From Anthostomella pinea (Eukaryota; Ascomycota; Sordariomycetes; Xylariales; Xylariaceae): a DNA stretch of 64,000 nt. The position numbers and the translations under genes are program-made. Location of the stretch: the NCBI GenBank assembly GCA_963556695.1, contig CAUWAG010000020.1:2170001-2234000 (forward strand), read 5' to 3'. Shown here piece by piece: positions 56,163 to 64,000 of this stretch. Under the pieces are notes generated by a model that saw only the letters and a program-made list of their open reading frames with translations, was not told where the DNA came from and did no database searches. The first letter of the stretch is position 1. Every line of letters begins with the position of its first letter.

Positions 56163-57641
56163 AGAGTGATTTTCTGAGGAGTTCTTAAAACTCCACCACG
56201 CAAGCTATCTTCAAAGATAGACAACTGGCATAGTACGATGACTCACAGAGTATAGGAACAGTCAAAGAGGCCTGCAACACCCGAATACAAGCTCCGGGCT
56301 GCTCGTGGAAATTGATTCTGAATTTGAGGTCACGAACGAGTAGCTTCAGACCGGAACACAACGGAGCCTAGAGCGTGACCGTGTTCGCGATAAGTTGGCC
56401 TTTGAGAGACTCTCAAGGTGCGGGGGAGATGGTCTGACCGCATGCTTCCCACTGGGTAGAGCGGGAATGGGCGACATCAAGACGATCACCATGGGTCAGC
56501 AGCGGGTGGCGGACACCACCCCACAGACGAACATAATCGCTTTGACCGGCAACGGTCCTAGGGTCTAGATCCTTGGCCTTCTGCAGCAGCCTCTCTTCAA
56601 CAATGAGCCATGGTCCAGGATGGTATGACCTCTCAGGGGTTCCATGCCACAAATAGAGCCTACATACGCCCCAGCCATCGGTACAGGTGATTCCCAAGCT
56701 GCCGGCCCAGGCATGAGATCGAAGCCTTCACGGAGCAACCTCATGAGGATCGGTATGGCTCCCATTGCCTCGCTTGCGGTCTCATAGAGCGGCATGCTTC
56801 CTTAACTGTGAAAGGGGGACTCCTTCCCCAGCCGTTCGACTTTCGTCCTATGCTGACAAGCGTAGCCCAATAGGGATGAGGATCAAGAGGGTTCGTGTCA
56901 ACCCACGGTGCCTGATCATCAACGGCTTGTAATAGGGACTCTTATAGTGGATGAGCCTGCTGATATCTGTTTGATGCCTATGTAGGCGCCCCTCCTCCAA
57001 GGTTCCGAGAACCGTACAAGAAAGGAGAGTCGTGGAGAGCTGCGCAAGTTTGAGCAAGTATTCCTTACTATAATGCAGTGAGGCGGGGTATGGAGATGCG
57101 CAAATGTACGGTCGAGCCAGGGGGAGACAGGGGTAGGGGAATGCTTGTAAGCCTCGCAGCCTTGCATGATCGTATGGATTTCGATGATTGCAAGTAGTAA
57201 AAGTAGCCTCCATGGTTTAAGTCACGGTTGATGGCTGTTGAGGCAGAGTCTACTTAGACAAATACTCGAGGGATATAAAGCCATTAAGAGGTTCAAAGCT
57301 TTGATCAAGCAGCCTGACTGGTTTTAGGGGGCTGGAGACGTTCTCAATGGTGCGTAGTGATAGCAGTGGTCTGGACCGTACAGCAAGAGACCGTGTACGG
57401 TGTGTGAGAGCTTTGGAGAACGGGCCCGAGCGAAAAGGGGGACCCCTCTCTCAAGCCCGCGATGTACCGCAGCAAGGAGAGGACGCATGGAATATGAGGA
57501 ATACATTAGCTGAGACTGGCAACATTCGTTATGTGCTTTCTATGCGCAGAAAAACGTAGCTGACGCACTCGTGATCAGTTCTGAAGCTTGGGGAGCTTAT
57601 TAGCATCGGGATACGCAGAAGACGTGTGCAATCCCAGTCGA
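56163..57641. other. Intergenic, 1.5 kb, possible ankyrin-like remnants
   Basis: Short minus-strand frames at 56413-56795 contain ankyrin-like fragments (ASEAMGAIPILMRLLREGFD and LLTHGDRLDVAHSR) in two different frames. This hints at a decayed ankyrin gene but is too weak to call. Nothing else is recognised. Confidence 0.35.
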
Positions 57642-59096
57642 TTACTCTCTACTGTCACCCGCAACCAATTTCTCAAAGTCCTCGTCCATCTCTCCAAGAT
57701 CCGTGTTCTGGCCTTCGGGCAAGAAGTAGTATATCACCGAAGTCAGTATTCCCACTCCAGCAGCCAAGTAGAACGTACTCTCCGGCCCAGCAGCCACCTT
57801 GAGCGGTGTGAAGATCTGTGTGCCAACAGCTGACCCAGCTTTCCCAAATCCAGCCGCTATCCCATACCCAACGCCCCTCACGCCAGTCGGGAACGCCTCA
57901 GCAGAGATCAAGCCGATCGTAGCGCCGGGACCCATATGCCCGAATGCTTGCAGTAGGCCGTACAGGACCACGAACGCAGGAATGGATTGAGATGTCAAGC
58001 GGTCGTAGAGCCCGCCGATGATGAAGCCGAGGACAGTGTAGCCGAGAGTGACGCCTAGGATGCCGGTCCAGCGGCGGCCGATGCGGTTGACAAGGTATGC
58101 ACCCAGCAGGACGCCGGGCACTGGCATCAGGGCTAGGTAGAGCTGCCAGAGGGCGACGGTCCGGATGCTCTTGCCTGGGACGAGGGAGTCGATGATCTCG
58201 CCGGACATGGTTGCGTTCGGGATGTTGATGAAGTCATACAGGAAGTATGCAGCGCTGGTCCCGATGATGCGGCGCCAGTACGTTTTGAAGAACAGTATCC
58301 ATGGGAACTTGCGGTGTCGGAAGTTGTTGCGCTCGAAAAGCTTGCCGTCTTGCATCCGCCAGCGAACGAAGATCACGAAGAGCGGGAGGAAGATGGCAAT
58401 ACTGTACATTGCATGGAACGCCACCAGCAAGTTATCGTTGCTGCCGATCAGAGCCATCAGATAGATGAAAGTGCACAGCGGTGACCCACACGTGGCCATC
58501 AGAGTCGAGATGACTACCTGGATCGGACCGCGCTCGGAATCGAAAAACTCATTGCTGCTTTCCAAGGCGGCAGCAGCAGAGGTAGGGTACTCGCCGCCAA
58601 CACCCACACCAGCCGCGCCTCTGGCCACGGTCAGGAACCACAGCATCGCCGTCGCGCCTCCCTCGACCTGAAATGTCAAGGTGGCCATCAAGCTACCCAC
58701 AACGACCAGTCCACTGGTGACCAGCATGCCGCCCTTCCTGCTGAATTTGTCGGCTAAAAATCCAAATACCAGGATGCCGATGACGGCGCCCACGAGGAGG
58801 GCATTGGAGATCCGGGTCTGGATACCTGTAGTGTAGACTTTTCGACCCAGGAGATGAGCGAAGATGACATTGGTGGAAGATGTGAGGGCATTTTGGTAGC
58901 CATCGGAAAGGTTAGCAATGGCGGCACCGAAGATAGTGATTATCGAGCCTGTGCGTCGGGATGTTTGGCCTTGCTGGGTATTGGAATCCACGGTGTCGTC
59001 TGAGGCTGGCGAGTTGACCACAGCAGATGCTTTCTCGTTCTGGTCCTTGTGAGCCTGCGACGCCACGGTAGGCTCCTGCTCGTAACGTGCTCCCAT
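57642..59096 (-). CDS. MFS permease, glycerophosphoinositol/phosphate-transporter-like
   Basis: Twelve-helix major facilitator of 484 residues in one exon, starting at ATG 59096 (MGARYEQEP; the frame opens one TTG earlier). The N-terminal tail is polar. Helix 1 region IFGAAIANLSDGYQNA resembles the Git1/phosphate-permease clade, with the Asp-Gly-Tyr seen there. GFLADKFSRKGG is the MFS motif A between helices 2 and 3, and GAYLVNRIGRRWTG its repeat in the second half. GVGVGGEYPTSAAAALE is typical of phosphate/GroPIns transporters, and PTGVRGVGYGIAAGFGK follows near the end. It most likely imports a phosphate-containing organic solute at the plasma membrane. The precise substrate is inference. 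Confidence 0.85.
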   Translation of the reverse strand: MGARYEQEPTVASQAHKDQNEKASAVVNSPASDDTVDSNTQQGQTSRRTGSIITIFGAAIANLSDGYQNALTSSTNVIFAHLLGRKVYTTGIQTRISNALLVGAVIGILVFGFLADKFSRKGGMLVTSGLVVVGSLMATLTFQVEGGATAMLWFLTVARGAAGVGVGGEYPTSAAAALESSNEFFDSERGPIQVVISTLMATCGSPLCTFIYLMALIGSNDNLLVAFHAMYSIAIFLPLFVIFVRWRMQDGKLFERNNFRHRKFPWILFFKTYWRRIIGTSAAYFLYDFINIPNATMSGEIIDSLVPGKSIRTVALWQLYLALMPVPGVLLGAYLVNRIGRRWTGILGVTLGYTVLGFIIGGLYDRLTSQSIPAFVVLYGLLQAFGHMGPGATIGLISAEAFPTGVRGVGYGIAAGFGKAGSAVGTQIFTPLKVAAGPESTFYLAAGVGILTSVIYYFLPEGQNTDLGEMDEDFEKLVAGDSRE

Positions 59097-59463
59097 GTTC
59101 AATCCGTTCGAGAAGACGAGAGCGAATAGTCAATGAAACAAATGAACTTTGGGTAGTACTCCTACTATATCCTGTGGAACAAGAACACAATATACGACCA
59201 CCTTAGCTGTGTTGAGGGTGTCAAAATGCCGCGAGCCGCGCAAATCCTGCATCGCGCCCGGCGCTATCTCCGTTCAAGTGTGGCACTCATCGGATGGCAC
59301 CGGCACCGCATAGCTCGGCAGCTCCCGAGGTCGGCCGGCATACAGAAAACGAAGGAGTCGTCTGCAGAGAATTTTGTGGTTCTGTACAGCGTTGGGTGCA
59401 ATGTGTATCCACCGCCATGGCCGCTTCCGACGTAGGCCCCGTTCGCTATGATACTAGTGTCTT
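59097..59463. other. Intergenic
   Basis: MFS leader and promoter region. No gene. Confidence 0.5.
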
Positions 59464-60758
59464 CTACTGAATCGCGTGGGTCATGCTCCGGAGCCTCGAC
59501 TGATTCAAGATTCCCGTGGAACTGACACGGTCGTTGGGAGCCCAGCTCAACATGCTCTCGAGAAGATCGGCGAATTCTGCTTTTTATTGATGAGTATATC
59601 GATATTTGTGAAAAAAGGCTTTCGAATATTTGAAATTTTCTCCGTCTTCCGAGTCCCACATCGCAACATTCCGTTCTGCTCGGAGTACGGCTTGAAATGT
59701 GGATGGAACTCCAGATCTGGGTGGACCTCCAGCCCTACTCTGCATATCTTCTCTTGCACCCAGTAATTCGTTTTGCGAGCAGGCTACTGGATTCGTTTCT
59801 GCATCGAGTCTGGTGGTCCGCCTTTCCTCGTCAACGTCGATTTCTTCGTCGTCTTCTTCACCGCCACAGCCCCTCTCGTACCGGACGGATCTGAAAGGAT
59901 CTGGTAGCGCCCCTATAAGTATCTTGAGCTCCCCTACTACCTCCTCGATGTCAAGTGCCGATAAGCCGTCCGCGTAGAGTTTTCGCGTAGTGCGAACTTC
60001 GTAAAAAGTGCAAGCCAATACCTAGATATCACTGGAAGCACTCATAATCCCACCAAACAGTAGTTCCGGGGCAGCATATGCTGTTGGGATGTCGCTGGTC
60101 TCGTTTGGATGTGATATGGGGAGTGATTCCCCGAAGTCGATGATAGCGACACTTGGGACGACAAATTTCCTCAGCTTGTGGCCGGAAATAGGCACAACGC
60201 AATAGGCTGGCCAAGTACCAGGTCCGTCGCCCGTTGTCTTTACCTCTCGCAAGTCAAAAATGCCTAGGAGATTCTGCATGTCTTGCCTGTTGAGATCCTC
60301 CAGACCGTCTATTTGCATCAGTATATTTGCTGGCCTGAAATCACTATGGCAGATGCCATGCGGGTGCAGGGACTCCAAGATCCATCTATCTGCCTGCAAA
60401 TTGCCCTTGGCTGGATACCAGACTCTTCTTGTTCCCAATGCAGGCCTAGGCGCCAATCGAGAACGTCGCAGCCCCGTAGGGGCATGACAAAGCAAAGGTG
60501 TGTGCCATTGGGACCGTGGACCCGAAAGTCATCGACAGGAATAATGACATGATTCGGAAGTAGTTCTTCGGGTGAGCTTTTCTGCTGAAGTGGATGCATA
60601 ATCTCCCTTTCATTCTTAGTTGCGGAGTGGTCTGCTGCCATGACTTTGACCGCCTGCCACTTCTTGGTTGTCAAGTCGAGACATAGCCAGACCGTTCCAA
60701 AGCCACCGCTACCGAGCTTATTCGTCACCTCATATCTGCCATTGAGTGTTCCCCTCAT
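59464..60758 (-). pseudogene. SRPK-like serine/threonine kinase pseudogene
   Basis: Starts at ATG 60758 with GRYEVTNKLGSGGFGTVWL, the SRPK-type glycine loop, then QAVKVMAADHS with the Lys, and HLCFVMPLRGCDVLDW. Around 60375-60385 the frame shifts by one base. The other frame continues LESLHPHGICHSDFRPANIL (catalytic loop with HSDFRPAN, as in SRPKs), VAIIDFGES (DFG) and AYAAPELLF (APE-like). Then SSDI is followed by TAG (60022-60024) where SRPKs have Trp (SDIW), and VLACTFYEVRT continues in the same frame. A second stop TAA (59584-59586) precedes EFADLLESMLSWAPNDR, and the last stop is at 59464. The residue pattern stays conserved across all three breaks, so decay is recent or the assembly has errors. 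Confidence 0.88.
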
Positions 60759-61640
60759 TTGAACTGGGTGGAAGCCCCCCCTTTCCTATCTTGTTACATC
60801 CTCAAGTCCAGGCTCCTTGCTGATATATGAAGGCCCTTTCAAATGGGTTAATCTGCGGAAAGGTGCGGCGTCTCGATATCCCTACCGCGAGTGCTGTGCG
60901 GCGCTGTCGCTAGTTCGTAGCAAGCCCCTTAAAAGTCCCAGTTTTGGCGGGCGCGAATGAATTGGATCAATGCCTTCGCGCTTCCCCCCCAACCAGCCTG
61001 GCGGTTTTGGCCAATGTGTCACATTGATGCTCAAATTCAGCAGCTGCAACTGTTTATCGCCATGAATGTGAGCCGCTATCTGAGAGATCTGCTTCGTATC
61101 CCCAAGACCGATCGACCCGCGTCTGGCCCCATTGGGGTTGTAGGCTCGTAGGGGCGGAAGTGCAAGTGTCCGGTCGTCTTGCGATGAGCTCCTCTGTGAG
61201 TATTCAACACTGAAATCCTCGACGTCGGACATATGGTGAGCCTCTCCTTTCTCATTGGTTTCGATGGACATGTCTCGCAGCATGCCATGCTGCTGAGAAG
61301 TTCTCCTGTCTTTGAGGCCTCTGTACTTGCCACCCCCGAGACCAAATTGGGGATGGAGTAGCAGATGGCGATCGTAGGTAGCATCCACGAGCTATCGATG
61401 AAAAACATAGCCCCTTTCTCATCTATCATTCCCTCGTAGTTGCTGCCGATAATGGTAAGCTCCCACACCGTACAATATGTTGAAGGGCGTCCATCCCTTC
61501 CGCTTGGAGATGATATGAATGATTGTCAAGAAAAGAAGAACAATCCTAGCGCAGGCAAAGGCGTAGATAAAGTATTCTCGATGTAAGCGACGCCATCCCC
61601 CGCGAGACTCTGAACAGGCTTACGGCGAGGACACCCACTC
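60759..61640. other. Intergenic with overlapping ORFs of doubtful coding value
   Basis: Two overlapping minus-strand frames (60882-61388 and 61076-61468) have hydrophilic, Arg/Ser-rich composition. They share no motif, so I do not call a gene. They could be a remnant of a membrane-protein tail. Confidence 0.4.
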
Positions 61641-61844
61641 CTAGTCGTTATAATAAGCTGGGCAGTCCGGATCATTACAATAGGTGTCCTTGATGAAAAT
61701 CTGCAGCGCCATCTCGGCCTTGTCACAATTGCGACGCCGACTCTTGGCTTTGCTGCACTGTTCGATCTGGAACTTCCACTCCCTGGTCTTGTCGTCGACA
61801 TGCCGACAGCCGCACATGTAGAAGAGATCGTGTTCTTGGCACAT
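61641..61844 (-). CDS. Small Cys-rich protein, 67 residues, zinc-binding-like
   Basis: From ATG 61844: MCQEHDLFYMCGCRHVDD onward. The cysteine pattern (C..., CGCRH, then C, C and a final C-x4-C in TYCNDPDCPAYY) looks like a compact zinc-binding module of a fungal orphan family. No signal peptide. The upstream frame may continue through another exon. Nothing else is recognised. A plus-strand ORF with a similar pattern lies 0.6 kb to the right. Confidence 0.4.
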   Translation of the reverse strand: MCQEHDLFYMCGCRHVDDKTREWKFQIEQCSKAKSRRRNCDKAEMALQIFIKDTYCNDPDCPAYYND

Positions 61845-62485
61845 TGCGCAGTCGCTGGACGTGTAGTACTAGTGGTACTTAGACTATGGTGATCACTCAC
61901 TGGAGTGGCATATTCCCAACTGATGGTTAGTTTGGCGCTGGGTGTTCCTTGTCCTGCACCATCTGCTTGCGCTGCTCGCTGAATTGCGGCGCTCCGGCTT
62001 TGGCGGGTTCAATACAAATAATAGACGCGATTTTTTGGCCAGGCTCGATAGGGTACTGTAAGCCTCAAAGAGTGCGCTTTCTTTGTAGATGTAGTTGACA
62101 GTAAACCGATGCTTTACCAGAAGACTATGAACACCTGATATATACACCTTGGATTTCAGTACAGCTAAAGGTAAGTTACTGCAGGGCGAGGTCTCGTGCT
62201 TCGAATGTCATCTCGAGCGTGTTGATCGCCTCCGGGATTCCTCGAGGTCGTCACAAGAACAAACATCGTTTGGTTCACCGACTAGCCATTATTGAGACTT
62301 TGACTTCAGTGCCCTCTCTTCTTTGTCTCACGTTCACAATGAGAAAGGCGGCCTTCTTTGCTGTTCGAGACATAAAGATGAACGCACGTTGCACAAATCT
62401 CACATGGCGGCTACAAAAAAGCCAGAGCTCGCCATTGCTCCTTGTCCAGAACTGGGTCCGACTATAAACTTCAGTACGTACCTCA
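61845..62485. other. Intergenic between two small Cys-rich ORFs
   Basis: Contains a possible divergent promoter. Overlapping short frames only. Confidence 0.4.
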
Positions 62486-62806
62486 GTGTTGTCCACAACC
62501 GTGTGTGGAGAAACCACCGTCAAGTTAGCCTGTGGACATAAACTCGACCCGGAGTTGGTTATCTGCGAGGAGCGACGATTTGGAAAGCCATGTAAAGGGC
62601 TCGAGAAGGTGACGACACTATCGACGTATTGGTGCAAGAATAGCGTCTGTCGTTACAGCGGTAGCAAGCGCCTAGTGCGACAGATGCAGTACCTTGAGGA
62701 AGAGAGGGAGTGGGAGGAAGCTGAGCGCAGGCGCGCGGAGCAGGAGCCAGCGGTCCCGAAGAGAGACCCGCGGTATAGATACTGTCATGACTCGCAGAGG
62801 AAGTGA
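62486..62806 (+). CDS. Small Cys-rich protein fragment with charged coiled-coil tail (5' end unresolved)
   Basis: The frame reads CGETTVKLACGHKLDPELVIC, then KPCKGLEK and YWCKNSVCRYSG, with Cys/His spacing like the 61641-61844 ORF, followed by a Glu/Arg helix (EEEREWEEAERRRAEQEP). There is no ATG before the Cys-rich part: an in-frame TAA lies just upstream, so a start must come from an unplaced upstream exon or the gene is broken. The range is therefore the open frame, not a proven CDS. Confidence 0.35.
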   Translation: MLSTTVCGETTVKLACGHKLDPELVICEERRFGKPCKGLEKVTTLSTYWCKNSVCRYSGSKRLVRQMQYLEEEREWEEAERRRAEQEPAVPKRDPRYRYCHDSQRK

Positions 62807-63194
62807 GGACTGCATAACCTTGGGTTGTGGGTTGGGTCATATCAAGTAACCAAAACTAATATACTTTAATACTTTATGCAAATAATAAACATTTTAATAG
62901 TTACTCGGTTCTAGCCAAGGACGGTAATTGCGGTTGTAAACTCACTGCCTTTATTACCGCTTTCGCTGAAACGACTACCTCTGCGAAAATAACTGAAGCC
63001 ATTGCCAAATCATGGCCATGGCCATCAGAACTGAGGATTCCCACCACCAGTGTGGACTCGCCTGATGGGCGGTCAGGGCTGATCGCTGGATGAACTGCTT
63101 TCCACAGCCTTCATGGTCGCTGGACATGGGGCCGTCGCAACATGAATAACATCTTTCAACCTAGAGGCAGATGGCGCAGGTCATGACTACGTGG
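62807..63194. other. Intergenic
   Basis: An AT-rich stretch at about 62845-62910. Nothing recognised. Confidence 0.5.
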
Positions 63195-63529
63195 TTACAT
63201 CGCCCCTTCTAACAACACCCATGTCTCCCCAATCGTCGACCTCATGATCATGGCCTCGCCCTTGCCCCTGCGGATCTTGTTCTGTCCATCCTCCAGGCAC
63301 ACCAAGTCCGGCATTCCTGCAGCCTCAAAGGCGAAGGCAGCTCCACTATCATTCTGGTGGATCGCGACAGCATACCGCTGCGCATCAGCGCAGAACTTCT
63401 CCAGCAAGCGGTCCTCAGCCTCTTGTCTGAGGTCCAATCCCTTTGTTCTTCTTGGGGCGGAAGCACATCACAGAAGGTCTCCCCAGAGACAGGGTCCCGT
63501 CGAGAGGGCCCAGCCTCTTTCTCGGCCAT
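63195..63529 (-). pseudogene. Hypothetical protein in two overlapping frames (probable frameshift)
   Basis: One frame starts near 63529 (MAEKEAGPSRRDPVSGETF, then DVLPPQEEQRDW). The more protein-like continuation, LRQEAEDRLLEKFCADAQRYAVAIHQNDSG to ETWVLLEGAM, is in another frame and ends at 63195. No intron of usable size lies between them, so a single-base indel near 63440 or a wrong pairing is likely. Family not recognised. Confidence 0.35.
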
Positions 63530-63893
63530 CGTCGTGATGCTAATACACATGTGATTTGTCACTCTTGAACGATGCTCAGCACACATGCACACCGTTGAAA
63601 TGAGAAGCGTGGAGTATGGAGGACAGTGTGCTTAGTCCAGCCAGTTGCCACTGGTATAGTGACTAATGCCAAATACTCATTTCAACCGAGTGGTATGGAG
63701 AGGGGTATGGGCTTACGTTGATCTTGAACCCTCGCTAATTTCCAAGGCACCCCCGGACACGCGACTAACAGCATTTCCTCCCGTACATGGTTCCAAGGAA
63801 GTTTTCCAGCGGGCGAATCATCCGACTGCATTCTGCAATCGTGTGCTTGCGTGACCCGGCACTCACGACCCCAAAGCGCCCCAAGCCCGCTTA
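63530..63893. other. Intergenic
   Basis: No gene recognised. Confidence 0.5.
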
Positions 63894-64000
63894 CTAGTGA
63901 ACATCAATCATCGCCAAGAACGCGTCGATTCTATCGCCAAGCAGGTTGCCAACCAGCTCATGCATTTTCTCCATAGCTGCCTGCAAGGCCGGCGATGTCT
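63894..64000 (-). CDS. 3' end of a gene continuing off the right edge
   Basis: The minus strand reads TSPALQAAMEKMHELVGN and then LLGDRIDAFLAMIDVH before TAG at 63894-63896. Only 34 codons are visible. The helical, leucine-rich look suggests a real C-terminus, but the call is tentative. Confidence 0.35.
   Translation of the reverse strand, partial: TSPALQAAMEKMHELVGNLLGDRIDAFLAMIDVH

Noticed and set aside
56413..56795. Ankyrin-like fragments on the minus strand
   Set aside because: Only two weak partial matches in different frames, not enough to define a gene or pseudogene.

Overview
The window reads as nuclear DNA of a filamentous ascomycete (Pezizomycotina). Most genes carry short GT-AG introns (about 45 to 155 nt) with CTAAC-type branch sites. 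The gene content is typically fungal: a highly reducing type I polyketide synthase, a Zn2Cys6 regulator, a PTH11/rhodopsin-type membrane protein, a PDR-type ABC transporter, a copper-fist regulator, and an aspartyl-tRNA synthetase-DUF2156 fusion of the ergosteryl-aspartate synthase type. I cannot name the species. No bacterial, organellar or CRISPR features are present.

Left part (1-16.5 kb): this looks like one side of a secondary-metabolite locus. A polyketide synthase runs off the left edge with its KS and AT domains present. It is followed by a short-chain dehydrogenase/reductase, a fungal rhodopsin-type seven-helix protein, an HHxxxDG acyltransferase, a glutathione S-transferase, a C6 zinc-cluster regulator and a GNAT-like acetyltransferase. 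Gene spacing is loose (0.5-1.9 kb), so co-regulation is an inference. Housekeeping begins at 17.9 kb with dolichol-phosphate mannosyltransferase.

Middle (19-33 kb): an amidoligase-family gene with a single in-frame stop close to its start, a conserved PCI/winged-helix-like protein, a coiled-coil protein with two kinds of internal repeat, and two small secreted-protein genes, one apparently with a GC-AG intron full of tandem repeats. A complete but dead 2.4 kb pogo/Tigger-type transposon follows, with 53-bp inverted repeats and a TA target duplication.

Right-centre (34-53 kb): a full PDR/ABCG multidrug transporter, a multi-exon protein-kinase-like gene with a one-base deletion in its DFG motif, a prolyl iminopeptidase, an ankyrin/F-box-like protein, and then the most notable pair. 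An intronless AspRS-DUF2156 fusion (ErdS type) is divergent from an alpha/beta hydrolase that is a good candidate for the matching ergosteryl-aspartate hydrolase (ErdH).

Right end (54-64 kb): a copper-fist transcription factor with a 32-nt first exon and a C-terminal copper-binding-type Cys cluster, an MFS permease resembling glycerophosphoinositol transporters, a decayed SRPK-like kinase pseudogene, two small Cys-rich ORFs, a broken hypothetical gene, and the 3' end of a gene that leaves the window. Two decayed kinases, the broken amidoligase gene and the dead transposon suggest that much of 19-63 kb is fast-evolving accessory sequence with conserved genes interspersed.
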